NCBI GenBank assembly: GCA_032718475.1 | Contig: JAUCBJ010003884.1 | Coordinates: forward strand, 1 to 24,052 | Reading direction: 5' to 3' | Length of the DNA: 24,052 bases | From: Nemertoderma westbladi | Lineage: Eukaryota; Xenacoelomorpha; Nemertodermatida; Nemertodermatidae | Part shown: positions 17,811-24,052 of the stretch, one piece after another | Position numbering within the stretch: the stretch's first letter is position 1 | Layout: every line of letters starts with the position of its first letter | The notes under the pieces: generated by a model | Told to the model about the DNA's origin: nothing | What the model saw: only the letters and a program-made list of their open reading frames with translations | Database searches by the model: none | Position numbers and translations under genes: made by a program

Positions 17811-20005
17811 AAAAATAACGCAGCCAACTAATACACACACAAGACACAACATACAAAAAAACGCAACATCGAATTTCACCCCCCCCCCCCTCTCCCACCC
17901 ACACTCGTCCCCCCAAAAACGATTTATAAATATTTAATTTTTATAATATGATTAAAATATCAATAAAAAGTTTGTAATATTGACTACAATTATGGCATAA
18001 TATAAACGCTATACAATTCGCGAATTCTTGGCTGCTACTTTTGAGAAGGGACAGTAAAACGAAATAAAAGAACCGATAAACGTTTTTGATTTCGTTTAGT
18101 TCTGAATGATTTTTGTTTCGTTTACTCAATTTAGTTTTCGTTTAATATTTTTCTTGTTTAGTTTGTTAAATCTAGTTTAGTATCTCTTTGTTTTTCTTTT
18201 CGTTTACATTTACATTACTTATTGTAATTTGATTTGCTGGTGACTAACGATGGTGATTCTGAAATTTCAGAAGTTTCAATGACATAATTCAATGTGCACT
18301 CATATAAAAAATAGTTACAGTAGATTTGATTCTTTATGTTAATTTTTTTTAATTGTTAAGTTAATTTATTTAAGTTTAAATGATAATTTAATTTTATTTT
18401 GTCCCTAGTTTTCTTTTCGTTTTGTAATCCCAAATTTAAGAGACGTTTTTTCGTTTATCAACACAACTTTTCTTAATTTTGGCAGATGCCGCAAGGAGCT
18501 GTTAGTCGCCTCATGCATTGCGTCTACATGTTATTCTTCTTTTAGCTCTTCTAAACGTAATTTGTCTTTTCCTGGAGACAGTTCTGTACTCTGCAGACAA
18601 CACGGCACTGTCAAATGTTAGACTATAGTTACACTATAATAGGCCTACGATATTTTGCTGATTCGGGGCGTTTCTAGGATACTGTTCAATCACTAAGTAG
18701 TTTAACTACTCAGTGTTAAATTATAGATTTAAGAGACGGGCTCCTTCTTATAAAACTTTTTTAAGTTTTAGCAAATTTGGAATAGGCCTATGTGGAGTTG
18801 ATTTACAAATATTCTAAATTAGCAGAATTGGACAGTTTTCGGAAAAAAGGTGGTTTTAACGCAAGCTGTGAGAAAAAAAAACGCATCGCGTTAAAAAACG
18901 CAGCAGTGGGATGCCTGGGCACAGCATTCTTAAAAATGCAGGTTCCACATTAGAAAACATCCCTTTGAATACTTTCTAATGCTTTTTTACAATTATAGAT
19001 AATACCCAGGTCATGACTGAGATTTTTACCAATCCATCAGTCCATTGGGTCTTACTACACTTAACTAAACAGCTGTGATGAAATGGTACTTCCTAATGTG
19101 GTTCCTTTTATATGTATTCCATTATTGGGAGCCATAAGGGTGAGCGAGGAGGATTCGGGAAAATCTCCTTTACAGCGGGACAATTATTGTTAATGATAAA
19201 ATAAATACAATAAAACACAATATGCAGTGCTTCGCATGAAATACGTATTATTTATCTACATTTATAAGGTGAATTAATTAATTTTATTTGCCTACCGGTA
19301 ACCTAAATAATACACAATTCACTCTACTAAGGTGCGTCAAATTCGAAGTGTGAAATTATGCATCAGCACTCACCCATATAAACTTACCGGTAAACAAAAT
19401 TAAAACGCATTTTAATTCAGTTAGTTATAAAACTTATAAAACTATAACTACGTTATTACGGTATGACCCGTAATACTCTAGTGCAGTATAGCAGTTGTGA
19501 CGTTTTCTGTCGGACCCATATTTTTCAACAAATATTTATAATATTGCTTGAAATTTGAAACACAAATAGTTCAAACTTACCGTCGATAAACACAAGAAGC
19601 CAGAATTTTCAAAATTGCTTTTATACACTGCCTTGGTTCTTGTACCGTTAGTGCAGCATAATTGCACCTTTCTTATCGCGGCCATTCTTCATATTACAGG
19701 ATTACAGTAGTAGTTTAGTTATTTATGTTACTTTCTTTTTTTGTAAAAGAAATACTGTAGTTCAGTATCAGTAGTTATTACAAAGCTTATTGGGTCTAAA
19801 TAATTCTGGCTCCATGTGGCGATTATTGATTAATTCCAAATGTGAATGACCGAAAATTGAATTAGTTAACAGCGTTCATTGCAATAAGTAAATGGCAAGC
19901 CAAATTTTCAAATAAATTTTTGGGTAGAGTTCATCCATCATGTGCATTACCATAAAAAAATACTTGGCGTAATGTTTGTTAAAAATTATTAGATGTTTTG
20001 TAAAC
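17811..20005. other. AT-rich intergenic DNA, no gene recognised
   Basis: A C12 run at 17879-17890 with further C runs to about 17918 could form an i-motif or its G4 complement. T-rich, CGTTT-repeating DNA follows at 18060-18480. A second copy of CAGCATTCTTAAAAATGCAG lies at about 18920. TAGGCCTA is at about 18641 and 18783, and TACCGGTA at about 19293 and 19385. No ORF with coding character was found. Confidence 0.5.
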
Positions 20006-20857
20006 GTGACTGACGGAAGGCAATTAGGAACACATTTTGATGACATATTTTTGAGATGGCAAAGTTCATTTTGTTATTCTATGATATTTTTAGCTTCAGG
20101 CGCCAAAAACTTCAGTAATTAATAGGTATATTACTCTGTAGTGAGCTAGTGACCAAACGTGACTGACGGAATTCAGAGACATTCCGAAGTAATTTTAACT
20201 TTTTATAGTCAGAAAATTGTTTATAGACAATATTTGTGATATAATATATATATTTTGTTTATTTTTCTTAATTATTATTAGTTATTTTATTTACTCTAAT
20301 AATTATCTCGTGTTTATTAATCCCAGCTAGCAATTTGTAAATTAATTAACTTGATGCTATTAATCAATTAGTATTTTATTTTTTAATATTTTCAATTCAA
20401 TGCACAGATTGAAATATTTTCTGGCCAATGTTCAAAAATTACCAATATATATTCATAGTTTTTGTTTTGCTAATAAGGTTGGAAATTCCGTCAGTCACAG
20501 AAAGTTTAGTTATTCTGATACAGAAATAATTTCTTTCAAACTTTATTATCCACAAATTCAGACAATATCATGACCAAAATGCATTCTATGAGCAATATTA
20601 ATACTATTAGATAAAGGCAATGCCTAAAATTCACCAATAATGCTAAATTCCGTATGTCACATGTCACTGACGGAATTCTTTAGTTAGCTCTCAAATTAGG
20701 TAGGTATTGTTTTTATCTGATCGTTTTAATATTTCTCACGTATTGTGGTCATGAGATTATCTGAATTTGTGGAGAAGAAAGATTGCCAGAAAGCCTTTCT
20801 GTTTCAGAATAACTAAACTTGGGCGTAGTATTATTTTATGTGACTGACTGAATTTTC
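20006..20857. repeat. cluster of GTGACTGACGGAATT motifs in both orientations
   Basis: The motif GTGACTGACGGAA occurs at 20006-20018 and 20159-20171, inverted at 20486-20498 and, diverged, at 20648-20660. Diverged forward copies are near 20663 and 20840. The repeated sequence resembles a transposon terminus used several times, as in MITE remnants, but no target duplication was found. Confidence 0.6.
20482..20857. mobile_element. degenerate foldback (MITE-like) element
   Basis: The left arm 20482-20580 and right arm 20742-20857 are imperfect inverted repeats sharing AAGTTTAGTTATTCTG, CCACAAATTCAGA and ATCATGACCA blocks. Both arms end in the CCGTCAGTCAC-type motif. The divergence indicates an old insertion. 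There is no coding content. Confidence 0.7.
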
Positions 20858-21305
20858 AGCAGTAGTGAGCAAAACATTTGTTTCTGTCGGAAGGCTTATT
20901 GAAATCCAATAAATATTTTTGTGAAATAGTTTATTGAAGTGGTGGTTCCAAAATATACTTGCATTAGCATGATAATATATTATAGTATAATAAATTTAAA
21001 TCAATATGAAAAATGCTAATTATTAGCACAATTATGTCATCAATTTTCCGGAGACTTTACATCCCAGTATTTTTTTCTAAGTAATCAAATATTCATATCA
21101 TATATTCATACATATATCTATATCCTACACTTCAGCACTTTGGATACCGTACTTTTAGGATATGAAAACCATTTTTGGTGATATGGATGTTAATTTTTTT
21201 TATGTTAAGTGTGACCCTTTTTCAATAATCGCCATGTTGACATCGACGGTGAGTTGAACTAGTTGGGTTTCAAATTTCAAGCAAAATGTTAAAGATCTGT
21301 AGAAA
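20858..21305. other. AT-rich intergenic DNA, no gene recognised
   Basis: No ORF is seen. At 21232-21251 a short GCCATG start context runs into a consensus GTGAGT donor on the plus strand, but only five codons intervene and nothing else supports an exon. Confidence 0.45.
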
Positions 21306-21316
21306 TTTTTTTTTTT
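21306..21316 (-). other. 11-nt A-tract about 90 nt past the NDUFB6 stop (minus strand)
   Basis: The plus-strand T11 run reads as A11 in the sense of NDUFB6. A downstream A-tract is what a processed retrocopy leaves behind. Against this, no AATAAA precedes it and a run of six C separates it from the transcript-like sequence. It could equally be a chance homopolymer. Confidence 0.35.
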
Positions 21317-21330
21317 GGGGGGTCCATTCC

Positions 21331-21350
21331 GTGTCATCAGAAAATGACAC
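21331..21350. other. perfect 7-bp hairpin in the NDUFB6 3' flank
   Basis: GTGTCAT and ATGACAC pair exactly around the loop CAGAAA. It lies between the stop codon and the A-tract and could sit in the 3'UTR. No function is assigned. Confidence 0.5.
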
Positions 21351-21406
21351 AATACAATATTACGAATCACGGTGTAAATAGAATAGGTTCAGGTCTCGTT
21401 GTTGGA

Positions 21407-21913
21407 TTACCAACTGGGTTTCTTTATGGTACTTCCTTGCGACTGGTAATGATATTCGCGTTCCATCTCCTTGTAGTTCGGTATGAGATCGTCGCTGCAA
21501 GCCTCTCCCGGGAAGTAGGCGACACTACTCCACAGGCGATGGTACGGGTTCACGAGGAACTTCTCCTGAACGTCGTCCATCTTCATCGCGTTTACGAAGA
21601 AATAAGCCAGGAAGAACATAGTTCCCACTTTGAGAGTTCCCACGGGGTTTAGAAACGACCGTTCGTTAAAGTAGCGCAGTTTCAGGGCCCATGGTTTGTT
21701 CATCCAGCCGTCGTAGAAACGTCCGAGAAAGTCTCCGATGCGGCTGCGACCCAACTGCCGCGGCTCGTGGGGGGAGAGCACTTGGACCTGGGCCCACCGG
21801 CGTCTCCAGTACCGGTGCTCCAGTTCCTCCTGACGCCATACTCCGCCGTCAGGCCAGCGGCCTGGTGCGGCTGGAGGTTTGTTGGGGTCGACGTATGGCT
21901 TGTGTTCGCCCAT
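21407..21913 (-). CDS. NDUFB6: NADH dehydrogenase (ubiquinone) 1 beta subcomplex subunit 6, complex I B17 subunit
   Basis: NDUFB6 is a non-catalytic accessory subunit of the distal membrane arm of mitochondrial complex I. The 168-residue ORF shows the family signature YWRRRWAQVQVLSPHEP (residues 35-51; the vertebrate protein has a closely similar RRRW...LSPREP block). A single hydrophobic segment spans about residues 91-110 (VGTLKVGTMFFLAYFFVNAM), and the conserved PGE...LIPNYKE stretch lies near 135-149. The protein is about 40 residues longer than the vertebrate subunit, mainly because of a proline-rich N-terminal extension of about 30 residues (1-33). The ATG is fixed by an in-frame TAA two codons upstream. 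The coding sequence is uninterrupted, whereas vertebrate NDUFB6 has introns. A strong acceptor-like GTGCTTTCAG ends at 21978, 64 nt upstream of the ATG, so a 5'UTR intron is possible. It is much GC-richer than its surroundings. Confidence 0.9.
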   Translation of the reverse strand: MGEHKPYVDPNKPPAAPGRWPDGGVWRQEELEHRYWRRRWAQVQVLSPHEPRQLGRSRIGDFLGRFYDGWMNKPWALKLRYFNERSFLNPVGTLKVGTMFFLAYFFVNAMKMDDVQEKFLVNPYHRLWSSVAYFPGEACSDDLIPNYKEMEREYHYQSQGSTIKKPSW

Positions 21914-22613
21914 TAGTTAGGTCTCTAGGAAGACGTTATGCCAGTATGTCCAGATGTCAGTCGTCCGTCCAGGTCGCCTGAAAGCACTACAGTACTAAGC
22001 CAGTAGGCAGGTACAGAGGTAGGATTTAGTAGGCCTAGGTCTAGCGCAGTACAGCAGTATGTAGTAGCGCCTAGCACCTATGACTGTATGACCTAGGTCA
22101 GTGTCATGTAGGTCAGTAAATCTTAATCTTCTTCAAAATCGAGAAGGTACGTTGTGAGATGAGAACCCAGACAGCACACTAGGCCTATCTGCCTATACCA
22201 TACAGCCGTAGCCGCATTGTTCGGGTGTTGATGTTATCTTACAACAGTACACACACAGTAGGCCCTACAACTGTACAATACAATATGTGATACCGATAAC
22301 TGGATAATGGACGATGCAACCAACAGTTGGCGTACTGCTGTACTGGCGTAGGCCTACGTTTTTACGTTCTTGTTAGATGTATACACACAGAATGACGTGT
22401 GAGGTACCTACTGTACCTCAGTAGCAGTACCTACAGTCAGACAGTAGGATATAGTACAGTAGTACCTACAGTCAGACAGTAGGATATCCTATCTCTGTAT
22501 CTTGATTAATCGTCCACTTTTTAGAAATATATGTGGACGATAAAACAGGAAATTTGATTTTATCATAGTCTGACAGTTATACAGTTATACCCCCCATATG
22601 CCATATAAGATTG
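21914..22613. other. intergenic DNA upstream of NDUFB6, no gene recognised
   Basis: It presumably contains the NDUFB6 promoter, but no TATA or other defined element is visible. It is rich in CAGTAC/GTACTG-like words. TAGGCCTA lies at about 22031, 22180 and 22349. Confidence 0.45.
22426..22487 (+). repeat. 27-bp direct duplication containing a dispersed 15-mer
   Basis: The 27 nt at 22426-22452 (AGTACCTACAGTCAGACAGT plus AGGATAT) recur exactly at 22461-22487. Their core TACAGTCAGACAGTA also occurs at 6622 and 11933, and inverted at 11600. Confidence 0.9.
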
Positions 22614-23542
22614 GATATTGAGGTACTGTAGAGCAGAATGCGATTTTAGCTCATTTGCTTCACCTCAATAAACTATCTTGCACTGCCTCAATTTCTTGTC
22701 TATCAACAGATGGTTGATGTACAAACCAGCCAATTCCATTCCAGTATTCTAAATACTGCTCTCATTGGCAGTACAGACTGATAGGTTGGTTGTCATTAGC
22801 AAACTACAGTTACTTTGAAGTTTGCACTGACTTTACTCTCTTTGGGGAAGGGACCCCGCCCGATAAGTGAGACCGGGCCGGGGGGACTGGACACAAATCC
22901 CATCTTGGCGAATTAATATCCCGCGCCTCAATGTTAAATTCCAAATTTAGGGAAAGTAGCAGGTTACAGTGGCACGCTATTGTAACAAAAACAATGAACT
23001 AATCACAACAGAACAAGTTACAGTTTTATTTTTAAGAGTATTCAGCGGATATTTCCCCTGGAGAGGGATGAATTTTTATTGCGATAAGTGTAAAACAATA
23101 TCTGAAGTTTTGTTGCATACATAATCCAACAAGTTGAAGAATGAGTGTTCAAGTGGGAATTCGAATTCTGTAGTTCAGTTTCATATGAATTGAATTCGTC
23201 GGAGGATTATCTGAGTGGAGCGTGTAATTGTAATAAAGTATAGGCTACTTTTCTGCTGTTTTATAGTAAAAGTAAACAGTTACCGTAAAGTTTAATAATT
23301 TGATATAAAGTAGCTTTACCGCTAATTAAATTATGATAATAAATTATGATAAATAATTTAGTAATTACTCGGGAAACCCGTCGATATAGTGGAAGTACAG
23401 TAGGTGCATTCTTCTTGCAATGTCACCCATCATAACAACCAGTTACTTTTAGACTGATAGACAAGAAATTGATTGGAGTGCAAGATAGTTTATTGTGGTG
23501 AAGCAAACGAGTTAAAATCGCATTCTGGTCTACCTCAGTATC
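22614..23542. mobile_element. inverted-repeat element of about 929 bp with arms of about 90 bp
   Basis: The left arm 22614-22706 and right arm 23455-23542 are inverted repeats sharing CAGAATGCGATTTTA, AATAAACTATCTTGCACT and CAATTTCTTGTCTATCA. A few substitutions and small indels separate them. No clear target duplication was found, so the superfamily is unassigned. The interior has a short GC-rich block at 22845-22895 and an EcoRI-like AATTCGAATTC palindrome near 23159, and no ORF. Confidence 0.75.
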
Positions 23543-24052
23543 TATCTAATTTTATGTTCATATCCCTCCAAGAATGTATTCGATAAATGCGTCACCAAAA
23601 TAATCTGAATATGATATTGCAGCAAAATTTACCTGAGTCCCCATTTTACCAACACACACTGGCAACCACTCCATGGATACTTACAGTCCCTATCTCATTC
23701 TGAATATCATTTCTCAAACTGGGTATCATTTCTCAAAACTTTTACTAATGATAGTCAACGGAAAATTTCAGTAGGTAAGACCAGGTAGTAGGTAAGTAGT
23801 TAAGAAATCAGGAAGATGCAGCCAGCTCAATCTAACTCAAACTAGAGTCTGGCGCCATGGTTTGAGTTAGGTTGACCTCCAACTGTGCCATACTCAGCGT
23901 TGCTGTTCCTGTACGGGATGGTTAATTACTCTGGTTGAGTGAGGCACCACATGGGGAAGGGGCCTCTGTCTGCTGCTTGGGCTCTTGAGGTAATGGGTTG
24001 AATTACATAAGCTGGGCAGGCCGGCTTGCATGTGTCTCATAAAAGACATGTC
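23543..24052. other. intergenic DNA to the window end
   Basis: No gene is recognised. A perfect 11-bp stem (CTAACTCAAAC at 23832-23842 with GTTTGAGTTAG at 23860-23870, 17-nt loop) sits at 23832-23870. The last 150 bp are less AT-rich than the preceding DNA but hold no supported ORF. Confidence 0.5.
23832..23870. other. perfect 11-bp inverted repeat with 17-nt loop
   Basis: CTAACTCAAAC pairs exactly with GTTTGAGTTAG. The pairing extends imperfectly by a few bases on the outside (AAT/GTT). It may be the tip of a small foldback repeat; no target duplication was seen. Confidence 0.6.

Noticed and set aside
21232-21251. ATG followed by a GTGAGT donor, a possible tiny first exon
   Set aside because: Only five codons lie between the start and the donor, and no downstream exon on the plus strand can be identified.
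21344-21981. Plus-strand ORFs opposite NDUFB6
   Set aside because: They are antisense shadows of the NDUFB6 coding sequence, with no independent support.

Overview
This is an animal (metazoan) nuclear DNA window: AT-rich, gene-poor and repeat-rich, with two intact protein genes on the minus strand. Both products are typical animal proteins. One is a full-length DENND5 (Rab GTPase exchange factor with DENN, RUN and PLAT domains). The other is NDUFB6, an accessory subunit of mitochondrial complex I. The two 8-mer palindromes TAGGCCTA and TACCGGTA are strikingly over-represented in the non-coding DNA. A marine invertebrate, possibly an echinoderm, seems plausible, but this is a low-confidence guess. 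The genes do not look functionally linked.

Layout. 1-2152: intergenic DNA with small repeats and the likely 3' end of DENND5. 2153-6076 (minus): a 1307-codon single-exon DENND5. 6077-6801: intergenic DNA rich in the two palindromes. 6802-11511: a nested transposon. The outer element has 25-bp terminal inverted repeats (TIRs) next to TA and a body of three-subunit higher-order repeats. Two other elements, each flanked by a perfect 8-bp target duplication (hAT-like), sit inside it at 7613-8514 and 8793-10845. The second carries about 1.4 kb of a 62-bp satellite. 11873-12253: a foldback element whose loop contains an exon-like segment. 12254-14756: mostly featureless AT-rich DNA with one ATG-less ORF encoding a C2-C2 motif. 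14757-15115: three copies of an AT-rich repeat.

15289-16838: a non-autonomous element with TIRs of about 205 bp and an 11-bp target duplication (Mutator-like). It encloses a GC-rich inverted structure and five 68-bp tandem repeats. 16950-17810: the frameshifted 3' end of a LINE reverse transcriptase. 17811-21305: AT-rich intergenic DNA with a degenerate foldback near 20.5-20.9 kb. 21407-21913 (minus): NDUFB6, again a single exon. 21914-24052: intergenic DNA with another long inverted-repeat element (22614-23542).

I found no operon, CRISPR array or RNA gene, and no autonomous transposase. The most notable points are the uninterrupted DENND5 and NDUFB6 reading frames (retrocopies or intron loss), the cleanly dissected three-element nest, and a satellite array carried as transposon cargo.
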